Origin: Rhizobium sp. RCAM05350
GTDB taxonomy: Bacteria > Pseudomonadota > Alphaproteobacteria > Rhizobiales > Rhizobiaceae
DNA length: 64,000 nucleotides
Reading direction: 5' to 3'
Assembly (NCBI GenBank): GCA_024426085.1
Contig: CP087974.1
Location: 186,001-250,000, forward strand
Shown here one piece after another: positions 41,421-52,093 of the stretch (within the stretch, counting starts at the first letter, position 1; each line of letters opens with the position of its first letter). A program made the position numbers and the translations under genes. The notes under the pieces are model-generated. The model was not told the DNA's origin. It did no database searches and was given only the letters and a program-made list of their open reading frames with translations.

Positions 41421-41663
41421 CTACTGATCCTCGACAATGGCCTCCGGTCGGTCGCCGCCGTCGGCATGTTCAAAATGCCATTGCCCGCTTTGGTCCTGAA
41501 AGCTGATTTCCTCGTCATCGCCGCCGACCTGCTGTTCAGCCGCAGCTGCCTTTGCCGCCGCCAAAGCCATCTCACGGCTCGGAAAGGATTCTGAAAACAC
41601 ATCGGCAAGCTTGTAGGCCCATCCGCCGTCATGCTCGACGATTGCATATACCACTCTGGTCAT
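41421..41663 (-). CDS. DUF2188 domain-containing protein
   Basis: Intact 80-residue soluble protein: MTRVVYAIVEHDGGWAYKLADV, then SFPSREMALAAAKAAAAEQQ and SFQDQSGQWHFEHADGGDRP. This is the DUF2188 pattern, a two-layer alpha/beta fold with the conserved WHFEHADGGDRPE end. ATG at 41663 follows ggagcacgaa. It lies upstream of no obvious partner; wrbA on the same strand is about 280 bases away. Confidence 0.85.
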   Translation of the reverse strand: MTRVVYAIVEHDGGWAYKLADVFSESFPSREMALAAAKAAAAEQQVGGDDEEISFQDQSGQWHFEHADGGDRPEAIVEDQ

Positions 41664-41887
41664 TTCGTGCTCCCTGGAGTGCGCCGCATTCCAATATCTC
41701 ATGGAGTCGACGTGACCGGACGGGAACGGCCGATGTGAACAATCGTTTCCGTCGCTGAAACCCGCATTGCGTCCCGGCACGGCAAATTAGCACAGAAACA
41801 CCCGCGTTTTTCCACTTTTCCCGTGGAAGAGTTGAAAAACTGCGGCCTTCTGTTCTTGCCGCCTTTATCCGTCCATCGTGCACGGAC

Positions 41888-41916
41888 GCAAAAGGGCGAC
41901 CTTCCGGTCGCCCTTG
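41888..41916 (-). terminator. Rho-independent terminator of wrbA
   Basis: The stem AAGGGCGACC/GGTCGCCCTT with a four-base GGAA loop is followed on the minus strand by TTTGCG. It starts about 30 bases after the wrbA stop. Confidence 0.8.
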
Positions 41917-41944
41917 ACGTTCACTGTGTTGGTCTGGTTGCGTC

Positions 41945-42545
41945 TCAGGCGGACAGCTTGGCCGCGATCTTGGCAACGTGGGCGCCTTGATAGCGCGCAG
42001 CTTCCAGTTCGATTTCCGACGGTTGGCGGGCGCCATCGCCACCGGTGATCGTCGAGGCACCATAAGGCGAGCCGCCCTTGATTTCCTCAAGACCCATCTG
42101 GCCCTGGAAGGCGTAGGGCAGGCCGACGACAACCATGCCTTGGTGCATCAGGGTCGGGACGAAACCGAGAATGGTGGATTCCTGACCGCCGTGCTGCGTG
42201 GCCGAAGAGGTAAACACCGAGCCGACCTTGCCGACAAGTGCGCCCTTCATCCACAGGCCGCCAGTCTGGTCAATAAAGTTGCGCATCTGCGATGCAACTG
42301 TGCCTGAAACACGTGCCGGCGCCGAAGATGATGGCATCGTAATTGGCCAGTTCGTCCGGCGTGGCAATTTCTGCGGCCTGATCGACCTTGAAGTAGGAGG
42401 CTTTTGCAACATCTGCAGGTACCAGTTCCGGTACACGCTTGACGGTTACCTCGGCGCCGGTGGACTTGGCACCCTCGGCCACCGCATAAGCCATGGTTTC
42501 GATATGTCCGTATGCCGAATAATAAAGCACCAATACCTTAGCCAT
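41945..42545 (-). CDS. wrbA: NAD(P)H:quinone oxidoreductase, WrbA type (frameshifted)
   Basis: Flavodoxin-fold FMN enzyme that reduces quinones by two electrons, protecting from redox cycling. FMN loop [14 protein letters not shown] is at the N-terminus; [16 protein letters not shown] and the [20 protein letters not shown] segment follow; the end is [17 protein letters not shown]. Corrected length is about 200 residues, the family norm. The frame changes near 42312 (two bases short or one extra, between FGAGT and [11 protein letters not shown]). ATG at 42545 has ribosome site aaaggag. Confidence 0.93.
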
Positions 42546-42708
42546 CGTATTCTCCTTTGAACTGGCAATTCCGCTTGATTGCCGCTGGAGATAGGATTTA
42601 TCAGTTTGCCTGCCCATTGTCAGAAGCGAAGCGGGCGACAGACTGTTCGACAATAAGAGACAGTCAGGTTTTTGACTGAACGATCTCAGTTTTACACGGG
42701 ACCTTCCG

Positions 42709-43466
42709 ATGACCAGCGAAAAAATCGTCACCGCCGCCATGCTCGCCATCGGCGACGAATTGCTCTCCCGGCCGAACCAAGGACAAGAATATCGGCCATC
42801 TGGCAGATGTTTTGACGCTCGCAGGTATCGACCTGAAGGAAGTCCGCATCGTCGCCGACGACGAGCCGGCCATCGTGGCAGCCCTCAACGGGTTGCAGGG
42901 CGAGTACGACTATGTCTTCACCTCGGGCGGCATCGGCCCGACCCATGACGACATTACCGCCGACGCGGTGTCGTGGGCGTTCGGCGTCGAATGCATTCAC
43001 GATCCGGATGCCATGACCCTGCTTGGCGCCATGTATGAGCGGCGCGGCCTGGAATTCACCTGAAGCGCGGCGACGCATGGCGCGCATGCCGAACGGGGCG
43101 CGGCATATTCCCAATGCGGTATCGACAGCTCCGGGGTTCATCATCGGCAATGTCCATGTGATGGCCGGCGTGCCGCAGGTTTTCCAGGCCATGCTGGATG
43201 CGCTCCTGCCGCAGCTGGAAAGCGGCACGATCGTCAAGTCGCGCACCGTGCGCTCCCCTTTCGGAGAAGGCGATATCGGCGGACCGCTCGGCGAGGTGCA
43301 GAAGGCGCATCCCCTGACCAGCATCGGATCCTATCCGAAATTCGACGGCACGTCGTTTTCGACCGACCTCGTCATCCGCGCCCGCGACGAGGCCTTGATC
43401 GATGCGGCGGAGGCGGATGTGAAGGCGATGATCGACACAATCGCGGCGTCGAAGAACAAGGGCTGA
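42709..43466 (+). CDS. CinA/MoaB-type molybdopterin-binding-fold protein (two frameshifts)
   Basis: About 252 residues matching the N-terminal MoCF_biosynth domain of CinA. Motifs are [60 protein letters not shown] and [12 protein letters not shown]. Frame changes are near 42776 (an extra C, before RTKDKNIG) and near 43062. There is no CinA C-terminal nicotinamide-mononucleotide deamidase domain, so it is a short form often annotated 'competence/damage-inducible protein A'. The exact reaction of short forms is unclear. Confidence 0.88.
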
Positions 43467-43470
43467 GCCG

Positions 43471-44085
43471 CTACGGCGTTGGCGGTGCTGCGGCGATCGT
43501 GAATTTCTGATCGACGCTGGCGGATTTGCCGCTGTTCAGATCGTTGAAATGAAACCGGAGAACATAATCGCCGGCCGCTGCGCCGCTGACATCCGTTGTC
43601 AGCGTCGCATGGATCTCCTGGTTGCGTAAGAAACCGGTGAACGTGAAGTCGCCAAAAGCCTTCTGGTTGGCCAGCGTTTCGCCGGAAGCACTGAGAATAT
43701 CGAGATCGACCGTAAAATGTGTCTGCATCTTGCCGGCAACCGCGGCCGGCTTCCAGGTCAGGCCGACAGGCTCGACATAGGAGACGAGCGCTTCACCGGG
43801 CTTGAAAACAGTGTCCGGTTTCGGGTCGTACATCGCATAGCCCGCAGGGGGCGTGGCGACAAACACCGCCTTGCCGATGGTAAAGGGCATTGTCGCCGAA
43901 AACGCGCTGATTGCCGAGCGCATGACATCATGAGCTCCCAGCGTATCGCCGGAGGCTGCCAACGCCTCGGCTTTCGTCGCCGCGTCGGTGAGCGGCCCGG
44001 CGAGGGCAGGCCCCGCCAGCAGCAACAGGAGCGGGATCGCGTTGATCGCGCCCGTCAGACCGCCTCTTCGATTGCCGGTGCGCAT
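43471..44085 (-). CDS. Secreted hypothetical protein, 204 residues
   Basis: Intact. Signal peptide about residues 1-29 (TGAINAIPLLLLLAGPALAGP). The mature domain starts LTDAATKAEALAASGDTLGAHDVMRSA and has a beta-rich core (FTFTGFLRNQEIHATLTTD, YVLRFHFNDLNSGKSASV) with no cysteines, ending FTIAAAPPTP. I see no catalytic motif and do not recognise the family. It is convergent with the CinA-like gene (four bases apart). Confidence 0.65.
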   Translation of the reverse strand: MRTGNRRGGLTGAINAIPLLLLLAGPALAGPLTDAATKAEALAASGDTLGAHDVMRSAISAFSATMPFTIGKAVFVATPPAGYAMYDPKPDTVFKPGEALVSYVEPVGLTWKPAAVAGKMQTHFTVDLDILSASGETLANQKAFGDFTFTGFLRNQEIHATLTTDVSGAAAGDYVLRFHFNDLNSGKSASVDQKFTIAAAPPTP

Positions 44086-44264
44086 TGTCTCTCCTTGATC
44101 CTGCCTCGGTAGCGGATGTTCGGTATTTGCCTGCCGGAGTCAAGCCGGGTCCATCAGCCCAAAAGATGACTTTTTACTCCACTTATTGGCGAATAACTGT
44201 GGTTTCGCCGGTGGCATTGTGGCATAGGCAGGGCAATAGGAACCTGAAAGAAAGACCGCATTCC

Positions 44265-45510
44265 ATGAAGCAGGACGTTGATAACGCCGTCGAGGCTTTG
44301 CGCGCTGTTCCCGGCAACGCCGCTGCAGCTCAACGACCACCTGAGTGCGCGTTACAGGGCGACGATTTACCTGAAGCGCGAAGACCTTTCGCCGGTGCGT
44401 TCCTACAAGATCAGAGGCGCTTTCAACTTCTTCCGCAAGGTGATTGATGCCGGTGGAACCGGAAAGACCTTTGTCTGCGCCTCGGCTGGCAATCATGCGC
44501 AGGGGTTTGCCTTCGTCTGCCGGCATTTCGGCGTGCCGGGCGTGGTCTTCATGCCGGTGACGACACCGCAGCAGAAGATCGACAAGACACGGATGTTCGG
44601 CGGCGAATTCATCAGCATCAAGCTCGTCGGCGATTTCTTCGACCAGTGCTATCAGGCGGCGCGAGACCATGTGGAGCGGATCGATGGCGTCATGGTGCCG
44701 CCTTTCGATCATGCCGATATCATCGAAGGCCAGGCGACAGTGGCGGCCGAGATGATGGAGCAATTGCCGGAAGGCGTCGTTCGGATCTGCTGATCATGCC
44801 CGTCGGTGGCGGTGGGCTTTCCGCCGGCATGACCGGCTATCTGAACGGCATTGTTCGGCCCGAGGCTTTCATTTTCTGCGAGCCGGAGGGTGCGCCGAGC
44901 CTGCACCGCAGCTTGGAGACAGGGTCTGTGGTCACGCTCGACCAGGTCGACAATTTCGTTGATGGCGCAGCCGTGGGACGGATCGGCGATCTCAATTTTG
45001 AGGCGCTCAAGCATTTTTCCACCGATCAGGTCCTGCTTCTGGCAGAAAATGCCATCTGCGTGACGATCACGGACATGCTGAATGTCGAGGGCGTCGTGCT
45101 CGAGCCGGCAGGAGCTCTGTCTATCACCGCGCTGGAAACGCTGGGCCGAGATGCGCTTGAAGGAAAGACCATCGTTGCGGTTGTCTCGGGCGGCAATTTC
45201 GATTTCTGAACGCTTGCCGGATGTCAAAGAGCGGGCCATGCGACATGCCGGCCTGAAAAAATACTTTATCCTGCGGATGCCGCAACGCCCAGGCGCGCTG
45301 AAAGACTTTCTCGGTCTGCTCGGCGAGGAGGACGATATCGCCCGGTTTGAATACCTGAAGAAATCGGCGCGTAACTTCGGCTCGATCCTGATCGGTATCG
45401 AAACCAAACATCCGGAGAATTTTCCGAAGCTGAAGGCAGCCTTTGATGGTGCCGGTCTGCACTACCAGGATATTACCAATAACGAGATATTGGCCAATCT
45501 CGTTATCTAG
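44265..45510 (+). CDS. ilvA: Threonine ammonia-lyase (three frameshifts)
   Basis: PLP enzyme that deaminates threonine to 2-oxobutyrate, the first committed step of isoleucine synthesis. PLP lysine in SPVRSYKIRGAFN, cofactor loop CASAGNHAQGFA and glycine loop MPVGGGGLSAGMTG are present. The C-terminal ACT-like regulatory domain (LKKYFILRMPQRPGALKDFL, FGSILIGIETKHPENFPKL) fits the single-ACT form. Frame changes are near 44315, 44793 and 45200. Corrected length of about 415 residues is normal for this class. An isoleucine-sensitive biosynthetic form is inferred, not proved. Confidence 0.92.
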
Positions 45511-45516
45511 TATTTG

Positions 45517-46421
45517 TTATTTTAAATCTGAGTTTTGACGTGTTTGTCTAAACCAATTTATGATCTCTTCTGCGACCCGCCTTGTCGTCGTCGGCGACAG
45601 CGCATCGCCGGCGACCACATGGCCATAGGGGTCGCTGATTTCTCCCGGATCAAGCGTGCTGGCCGGGCCGCCCCAGCGTGCGGCGACGGCAGAAGTCTGC
45701 TGCGCATCGACAACCTGATCCCCCGGAGATTGAATGAACAGCGCGGGAGTTCCTATCCTTTCAAAGGGTAGCGCCTGAACCTGCGCGACCAGCGATGCCA
45801 CCGGCAGAAGCGAAGCGACTGGATATTCCGTGGTCCAATAGGCTGCGTGAAGGGCGTTCATCGGGACGAAGGAGCGGCTGCGGCCGAGGAGGAGGAGGGC
45901 GCGCTCACACGGGCAAGCGGCGCCGTCAAAAGGAAGGCGCCACGGCCCTTGATCCGGAAATTTGGAGCAAGAAAAACGGCGCCTTTGACGCGTGCGGCCA
46001 ATGCAAGCTGCGAAAGAGCCCAGGTGGCGAGTGTCGCGCCGGTCGAGGTTGCGATGATCAGCGTACTGTCACCGAGCAGGGCGGCGATATCCAGCGCTTC
46101 GCGCATATCCTCCTGCCAGTCTGCCGCCGAGGCTTCGACCATGGCATCGCCGTTGCGGCCATGTCCGGCAAGGCGGGTGTAAAACAGGTTGGCACCTAGC
46201 GCCTTCGCCACGAGATCGGGCAGGGGGCGAACCTCGCCCTTAGACGCAGAAAATCCATGGATGTAGACAATGGCAAGCCTTGTGCGGCTCTTTGCGGCAG
46301 GATCGGCCCAGACGACCTGCTTGGCCAATCCCGGCCTGATATCTGTGAAGACCGATTCGCTGGCGGCGAGACACGCCTCGATACCGTCAATCGATGCGAT
46401 GGTCGTGAAACCTGATGTCAT
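45517..46421 (-). CDS. Alpha/beta hydrolase family protein (frameshifted)
   Basis: About 301 residues. The N-terminal part has AIVYIHGFSASKGE (oxyanion region), FYTRLAGHGRNGD, and the nucleophile turn STLIIATSTGATLA, an unusual version of GxSxG with Ala at the first position. The frame changes near 45870 into VPMNALHAAYWTTEYPVASLLP. The C-terminal part has FIQSPGDQVVDAQ and the catalytic His in DPYGHVVAGD. No lid domain specific to a subfamily is visible, so the substrate is unknown. Confidence 0.82.
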
Positions 46422-46532
46422 GGCCCAGACATCGCCCTTGTCATTCCATTTTTTCCTCGAACCTGCGAGCGGATCATCGATGGGCAGAACTTAGCCTTTG
46501 ACAGCCTTGTTTGCCATGAGTAAGTCTTTCGC

Positions 46533-46851
46533 ATGGCTTCTTTTCTGTCAAAATTGTTCGGCTTTTCCAATGGCTCCAGCACCGAGACGGCTGCGTCTTC
46601 CGGCAAGACGGAGACCTATGGCGACTGCCTGATTCGTGCCACTCCTGATCCGGGAGGGGGCACAGTTCAGGCTGGCTGGTTCGATTGAAAAAGACATTGA
46701 TGGGGTCGCTCGCGTCCGCACCTTCATCCGCGCCGACGTTTTCAGTTCGGAACAGGACGTGATCGACGCGACGCTGCGCAAGGCGCATCAGATCATCGAT
46801 CAGCACGGCCCGTCATTGTTTGCCGACGACGTTGCCTCTCGTCAGGTCTGA
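46533..46851 (+). CDS. HlyU-family protein (frameshifted)
   Basis: About 105 residues. Begins MASFLSKLFGFSNGSS, the canonical HlyU-family start, followed by a Ser/Thr linker and CLIRATP. Near 46648 (cctgatccgg for ccgatccgg) an extra base shifts the frame; correction gives REGAQFRLAGSIEKDIDG, VRTFIRADVFSSEQDVID and IIDQHGPSLF. The family includes regulators of toxin expression in Vibrio; in rhizobia its function is unknown. Confidence 0.82.
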
Positions 46852-47047
46852 CATTCAAAATTCCTGTAAATCGCCTTCGTCGGAAGAGATGCCGCTGTTG
46901 GGAAAAGCTGGAACTCGTCGTGCAATAAACTTGACGGGGCGCGGTCAGTTCAAACGCGTTTAACAATCGACGGGCAGCATCTCTAGATGTTTCTTTAAGT
47001 TTGCCGCTTATAGATTCATGGAGTGAAATCTGAGTGAACGTCCGCCG

Positions 47048-48290
47048 ATGACCAATGTAGTCCTCTTTCTCTGCGAAGGCCTTGTCTACGTCGCAGTTAT
47101 GGTCACGTTGCTGCACCTGCGTTACCGCCTCGGTCTTGGCGTATTTGTCACAGCACTTGGCGTTCTGCATTTCATCGAGACCTATCTGGCGGCGGTCTTT
47201 TACGTGCAGCTACCCTTCGGCGTCATTTCTCCGGGCTCCGCCGTGCTGTTTGCAGGCAAGCTGATGATGATCCTGCTTCTCTATGTGAAGGAGGACGCGG
47301 CAACGGTGCGCCAGCCGATCTACGGCCTGCTGGCCGGCAATTTCCTGACTGTGGCACTCAGCCTGCTTCTGCAGATGCATCAAACCGTTTCGGCAGTTCC
47401 GAACCGGAGCGCTGATCTCGCTTTCATCGATGAGATGGGCTGGCTGATGCTGTGGGGAACACTGCTGCTTTATCTCGATTCGCTGTTGATCATCCTGCTC
47501 TATGAGCGGATCGGCCGCTGGATGCGTGGTTTGCTGACCCTGCGTTTTCTGATTTGCGGCGTGGTGGTGCTAACCTTCGACCAGGCCGGCTTCTATATCG
47601 CGCTGCATGTGCTGAACGGCGCACCGGCCGAAGTCTTCTGGGGCGGCTGGATTGCCAAGATGGGGGCTGCCGCCCTCTATTCGATCGTGCTGGGCGCTTA
47701 CCTGCACTTTTCCAGCCATTCCGTGCTGTCCGTCTCGCAGCAGCCGATCGGCGATATCTTCAAGCGCTGACGTTCCGGGAGCGTTATGAGGACCTGCTGT
47801 CGAAGTCAGGCAGGGACATGCTGACCGGTGCGCTCGATCGCAGCCGCTTCGAATTCGAAGCCCCGAGATTGATCCGCAATGCGCTTTCGTCAGGCGGCGT
47901 CGTCAGCCTGATCATGATCGACGCCGATCATTTCAAGAGCGTCAACGACCGGTTTGGCCATCTCGAAGGCGACCATGTGCTGAAATCGATCGCCGACGCG
48001 ATACAGTCCAGCCTGCGCCAGAGCGATCACCTCTTCCGCTATGGGGGAGAAGAGTTTGTTGTTCTCTGCGACGGTCTCGATCATGCCAGCGCTTTGTCCG
48101 CGCCGAGGACCTCCGCCAGCGGGTGCTCACGCGCGTGACGACGTCGGATCGTTCTGCGGTAACCATCAGCATCGGTATCGCATCGACGCCGATCGACGGC
48201 TCGACGACACGCGAGTTGCTGTCGAAGGCGGATGCTCGTCTTTATGAAGCCAAGCGACGGGGACGCAACTGCGTCGTCGGCAACGTTTGA
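47048..48290 (+). CDS. Membrane-bound diguanylate cyclase (two frameshifts)
   Basis: About 413 residues. Six or seven N-terminal helices (from MTNVVLFLCEGLVYVAVMVT through VLGAYLHFSSHSVL) form an uncharacterised sensor. A cytoplasmic GGDEF domain follows, with the active motif GGEEF preceded five residues upstream by the inhibitory-site RxxD (RQSD). Frame changes near 47770 (before LTFRERYEDLLSKSGRDML) and near 48100 (before RQRVLTRVTTSDRSAVTIS) interrupt the domain. It should make c-di-GMP and is probably product-inhibited. Confidence 0.88.
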
Positions 48291-48310
48291 CGCCTCGAAA
48301 AAACAAGTGC

Positions 48311-48772
48311 TCAAACGCCGACATTCGGCCGATCGATGATTTCGCGCAGCGAGAAGCTTGAATTGATCTTGACCACGTGGGGCAGTGCGGAAAGCCAATC
48401 CCGGTGGATGCGCTCATAGTCCTCAAGGTCCTTGGCGGCGACGCGCAGGATATAATCGTATTCTCCCGACATTAGATAGCAGACCAGCACATTCGGGCAG
48501 AGTTTTACGGCAGCCTCGAATTCCGTCAAAGTCTTCGCAAACTGACCGGACAGCGAGATGTGGACGATGACCATGATGCGGTAGTCGAGCGCCTTGTGCG
48601 ACAGGCGCGCGTGATAGCCGCTGATGACGCCGGATTTTTCGAGGATATCGACCCGGCGCGAGCAGGCGGAGGCCGATAGCCCAACCCTTTCGGCCAGCTC
48701 CGCATTGGCGATCCGGCCGTTCTGCTGCAGGATCCTCAAGATCGCAGCATCAATTGCATCCATTGCCGCCAA
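48311..48772 (-). CDS. Lrp/AsnC-family transcriptional regulator
   Basis: Intact 153-residue protein: N-terminal helix-turn-helix (AELAERVGLSASACSRRVDIL) and C-terminal RAM domain (YRIMVIVHISLSGQFAKTL, YLMSGEYDYILRVAAKDLED). It is transcribed divergently from alanine dehydrogenase, the classic position of AldR. It is therefore the likely alanine- or leucine-responsive activator of ald. Confidence 0.92.
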   Translation of the reverse strand: MAAMDAIDAAILRILQQNGRIANAELAERVGLSASACSRRVDILEKSGVISGYHARLSHKALDYRIMVIVHISLSGQFAKTLTEFEAAVKLCPNVLVCYLMSGEYDYILRVAAKDLEDYERIHRDWLSALPHVVKINSSFSLREIIDRPNVGV

Positions 48773-48814
48773 CCGAGTATCCTTCGAATTTTTCTCTGTA
48801 AACGCAATAATCTA

Positions 48815-48833
48815 CGAAATATTACGATATTCG
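48815..48833. promoter_or_regulatory. Candidate Lrp/AldR operator between lrp and ald
   Basis: cgaaatattacgatattcg is a near-perfect AT-rich inverted repeat in the 154-base divergent gap, close to its lrp end. Lrp-family sites are of this kind; no binding is proved. Confidence 0.5.
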
Positions 48834-48926
48834 TCTGCCATTTTGCAAGGACATGCGGTGCGCTTTCTGTTTCGCTACGCGGGTCAAACAACAATGGCGA
48901 AAGCCGCATAGGAGAGGAACGCGAGG

Positions 48927-50045
48927 ATGCGTGTCGGTTGCCCGAAGGAAATCAAAAACCATGAATATCGTGTCGGTCTGACGCCCGGATCGGTGAGGGA
49001 ATATGTGGCGCATGGTCACGAGGTGATCATCGAAACAAAGGCGGGCGCAGGCATTGGCGCGGAAGACGACAGCTATCGAGCCGCCGGCGCGAAAATCGTC
49101 GCCACGGCCAAGGACGTGTTTGAAAAATCCGACATGATCGTCAAAGTCAAGGAGCCGCAGCCCTCCGAGTGGGCACAGCTTCGCGACGGTCAGATCCTCT
49201 ACACCTATCTGCATCTCGCGCCCGATCCGGAGCAGACCAAGGGGCTGCTTGGCTCCGGCGTGACAGCGATCGCCTATGAAACGGTCACCGACGATCGCGG
49301 CGGCCTGCCGCTTCTCGCGCCAATGTCCGAAGTTGCCGGACGTTTGGCGATCCAGGCCGGCGCCACATCACTGCAGAAAGCCAATGGCGGCCGCGGCATC
49401 CTGCTGGGCGGTGTGCCTGGCGTGCTGCCGGCCAAGGTTACGGTCATTGGTGGCGGCGTCGTCGGTCTGCATGCCGCGCGCATGGCGGCCGGTCTCGGCG
49501 CTGATGTCAGCATTCTCGACCGCTCCATCCCACGCCTTCGCCAACTCGACGACCTCTTTGCCGGTCGTGTCCACACCCGCTTTTCAACCATCGACGCGTT
49601 GGAAGAAGAAGTCTTCTCGGCCGATCTCGTCATCGGCGCGGTCCTGATCCCCGGTGCTGCCGCTCCGAAACTGGTGACGCGCGAAATGCTGTCCGGCATG
49701 AAGAAGGGTGCCGTCATCGTCGATGTCGCCATCGACCAGGGCGGCTGCTTCGAAACCTCGCATGCAACGACACATTCCGATCCGACCTATGAAGTCGATG
49801 GCATCGTGCATTACTGCGTCGCCAATATGCCGGGCGCGGTTCCTGTCACCTCGGCACATGCGCTCAACAATGCAACGCTCTACTACGGCCTGCAGCTTGC
49901 CGATCGCGGACTGACGGCGATTGCCGAAGACCGGCATCTGCGCGCCGGTCTCAATGTTCACAGAGGCCGCGTCACCAACAAGGCCGTCGTGGACGCACTC
50001 GGCTATGAGAGCCATGCGCCGGAAGCGGTGCTGAAGATCGCCTGA
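48927..50045 (+). CDS. ald: Alanine dehydrogenase
   Basis: Intact 372-residue NAD-dependent L-alanine dehydrogenase (alanine to pyruvate and ammonium). N-terminal [20 protein letters not shown], substrate-binding [11 protein letters not shown], cofactor motif [17 protein letters not shown] and conserved [15 protein letters not shown], all typical. ATG at 48927 follows aggagaggaacgcgagg. It is divergent from the Lrp-type gene. A terminator follows. In rhizobia, ald supports alanine use. Confidence 0.95.
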   Translation: MRVGCPKEIKNHEYRVGLTPGSVREYVAHGHEVIIETKAGAGIGAEDDSYRAAGAKIVATAKDVFEKSDMIVKVKEPQPSEWAQLRDGQILYTYLHLAPDPEQTKGLLGSGVTAIAYETVTDDRGGLPLLAPMSEVAGRLAIQAGATSLQKANGGRGILLGGVPGVLPAKVTVIGGGVVGLHAARMAAGLGADVSILDRSIPRLRQLDDLFAGRVHTRFSTIDALEEEVFSADLVIGAVLIPGAAAPKLVTREMLSGMKKGAVIVDVAIDQGGCFETSHATTHSDPTYEVDGIVHYCVANMPGAVPVTSAHALNNATLYYGLQLADRGLTAIAEDRHLRAGLNVHRGRVTNKAVVDALGYESHAPEAVLKIA

Positions 50046-50072
50046 ATTCTACACGGATGACACTGCGAAGGG

Positions 50073-50100
50073 CGGGGCCGGTCTTTTCCGGCCCCGTTTT
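50073..50100 (+). terminator. Rho-independent terminator of ald
   Basis: The nine-base-pair stem CGGGGCCGG/CCGGCCCCG with loop TCTTTT is followed by TTTT. Confidence 0.85.
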
Positions 50101-50569
50101 CATGCGCGCTCGATCTCGGCATTGATAACAATTGTTACGGGCCGAGCGCACGTGGACATATACGATCTCGGGTCGTTGCAGTAACTCCGTAGCACGCGCC
50201 GATATCGGCCACCGGAACGACGGAACCGCTGCCGTAGACGATCCGGTCGCCGGGGCTGTAGCCGCGCAAAAGATAGTCCTTGCTTGTGGTCAGGATCGGT
50301 GGAACAGCGGCGCCACCGGCATAGGCTTGGCATTCTTCCGCATGCAGGAAAATCGGCCCGGTCTCGGCATAGGGTTGGAGTTCCGGGAAGGGGCGGTAGG
50401 CGAAGATAAGATAAGGATCTCCAGCGTTGATATTGGCGAGGCAGTGGCGGCAGGGCATGCCGTCACCGTCGGAGACATGGATTTCCGGTGTCAGGCCGTA
50501 GGCGTCGGGCTCGCGGCGACGGTAGCGTGCGGCAAGGTCGCTTGGCATCGGTGTGTAACGCAGTGGCAT
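50100..50569 (-). CDS. DUF1203 domain-containing protein (two frameshifts)
   Basis: About 156 residues. Starts MPLRYTPMPSDLAARYRRREPD; the central part has CRHCLANINAGDPYLIFAYRPF, PIFLHAEECQAYAGG and KDYLLRGYSPGDRIVYGSG. These are hallmarks of DUF1203, whose conserved Cys/His residues may bind metal. Near 50185 and 50112 the frame changes; the corrected tail reads ELLQRPEIVYVHVRSARNNCYQC then EIERA, stopping at 50100-50102. No biochemical function is known. Confidence 0.8.
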
Positions 50570-50651
50570 CTCAAGGGTCCTCCGGCTTCAATGCCCGAGG
50601 AAATGCCATGCACCGGCGGGTTGCGACACCCGATTCTTGCCGTTCCAAATG

Positions 50652-51228
50652 TCAGAGGCTGTGGGCGAGCGTCAAAAATTCGTCGTCGCTGAGAGGTAGG
50701 ACTGTCGCATCATGGGTCGAAACCGGAGAGAATCCGAAGCGCTGGTAAAGCTGCAATGCACGGGGATGGTCGAGCGTATTTGTCGCGACACGGACAGTCT
50801 TCGGATTGGAATTCCAGGCGGCGTAGAGCGTCTGTAAGAGAAACCATTTGCCGAGCCTGAGGCCGAGAGCGTGTTCGAACATGCCGAAATGCGACAGCTC
50901 GACATTGTCTTCGTCTACCTGCAGAAGCTCGAAAAAACCGGCTGGAGCACCGTTGACGTAGAGCACCGTCACGGAATTGCGCTTGTCATGCAGCGCTGTC
51001 GTGAGTTCCGCGTCAGCTCAAACGCAGCCGGTCGACCCAGTTCCAGCGGCGCCCGACCTGCAAATAGAGGAATCGATAGAACGGCAGCGGGATTTCCGGC
51101 ACGCGCATGATCGCGGTCTGGATATTCACGGGCACCGGCAGGCTCTGCTTCGGCGGGGTCGTCATTTCCAACTCGGTGACGCGAACTGCCAGCGGCTCCA
51201 TAACTGTACCCTTTGCCATTCTGATCAT
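50652..51228 (-). CDS. GNAT-family N-acetyltransferase (frameshifted)
   Basis: About 192 residues. The ATG at 51228 overlaps the sseA stop (ATGA), so the genes are translationally coupled. The N-terminal part includes ELEMTTPPKQSLPVPVNIQ, FYRFLYLQVGRRWNWVDR. The frame changes near 51015 into ALHDKRNSVTVLYVNGAPAGFFEL. The acetyl-CoA region is GLRLGKWFLLQTLYAAW (the Q/RxxGxG/A-like pocket), and the end is HPRALQLYQRFGFSPVS. It is the last gene of cysK-alaX-sseA-GNAT. The acceptor is unknown. Confidence 0.85.
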
Positions 51229-52078
51229 TCTTTCCCGGTAACGACGGATGTGTCTGCACGGCTGCCCCATTCGGACCAGGAGCCATCATAGAGCCGATTG
51301 TCGGTATGGCCCAGCGATTGCAGGGCAAGCATGATGATCGCCGCGGTAACACCGGAACCGCAGGTGGTGACGACCGGCTCGTCGAGATCGATGCCCGCGG
51401 CCTCGATCGCTTCGCGCAGAGCGTCGAGCGACTTGAACTTGCCTCCGACCGAAAAGACACCGGAAGGCAGGCTTTTTGCGCCGGGCATATGGCCGGAGCG
51501 CATGCCGGCTCTCGGCTCGGCTTCCTCGCCGGTAAAGCGCGCAGCACCGCGCGCGTCGGCAATCTGGCGGTCGCCGCTAGCAACGATCTCGCGCATTTGC
51601 GCAAACGAGGTCACGGCTTCGGCATTGAATTGTGGATGGAATGTTTGCGGTGCGGGCTGCGGGACATCGGTGGTGACCGGCCGGCCCTCGGCCTTCCAGC
51701 CGTCGATGCCACCATCCAGCACGAACACCGATTGTGCGCCCATGGTGCGCAGCAGCCACCAGACCGCGGCGCCGTGAAGATGCCGGGACCATCATAGACG
51801 ACGATCGTATCGTTCTCGCTGATCCCGAGTTTGCCAACCGATTCGGCAAAGGATTCGGGCGAGGGGATGGTGTGGGGCAGGCCGCTCGTCAGATCGGCGA
51901 TGGCGTCCTGATCGTAAAAGACGGCGCCGGAAATATGGCCCGCCGCATATTCGGCCTTCGGATCGCGATTCTGTGCCGGCAGATACCAGGAGGCATCCAA
52001 TATCTTCACAGACGGATCGTTGATCCGCTGTTGAAGCCAATCGGCGGAAACGACAAAGGCGCTCTTCTGTTCAGGCAT
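51225..52078 (-). CDS. sseA: 3-mercaptopyruvate sulfurtransferase (frameshifted)
   Basis: Two-rhodanese-domain enzyme of about 285 residues that transfers sulfur from mercaptopyruvate to thiols or cyanide. N-terminal half: VSADWLQQRINDPSVKILDASWYL, AAGHISGAVFYD. C-terminal half: QIADARGAARFTGEEAEPR and the active-site loop VTTCGSGVTA, whose CG[S/T]G sequence distinguishes MST from thiosulfate sulfurtransferase. One base is missing near 51778, between GIFTA and AVWWLLRTMG. The gene follows alaX by 15 bases. Confidence 0.92.
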
Positions 52079-52093
52079 GGGCTTGTTCTCCGG

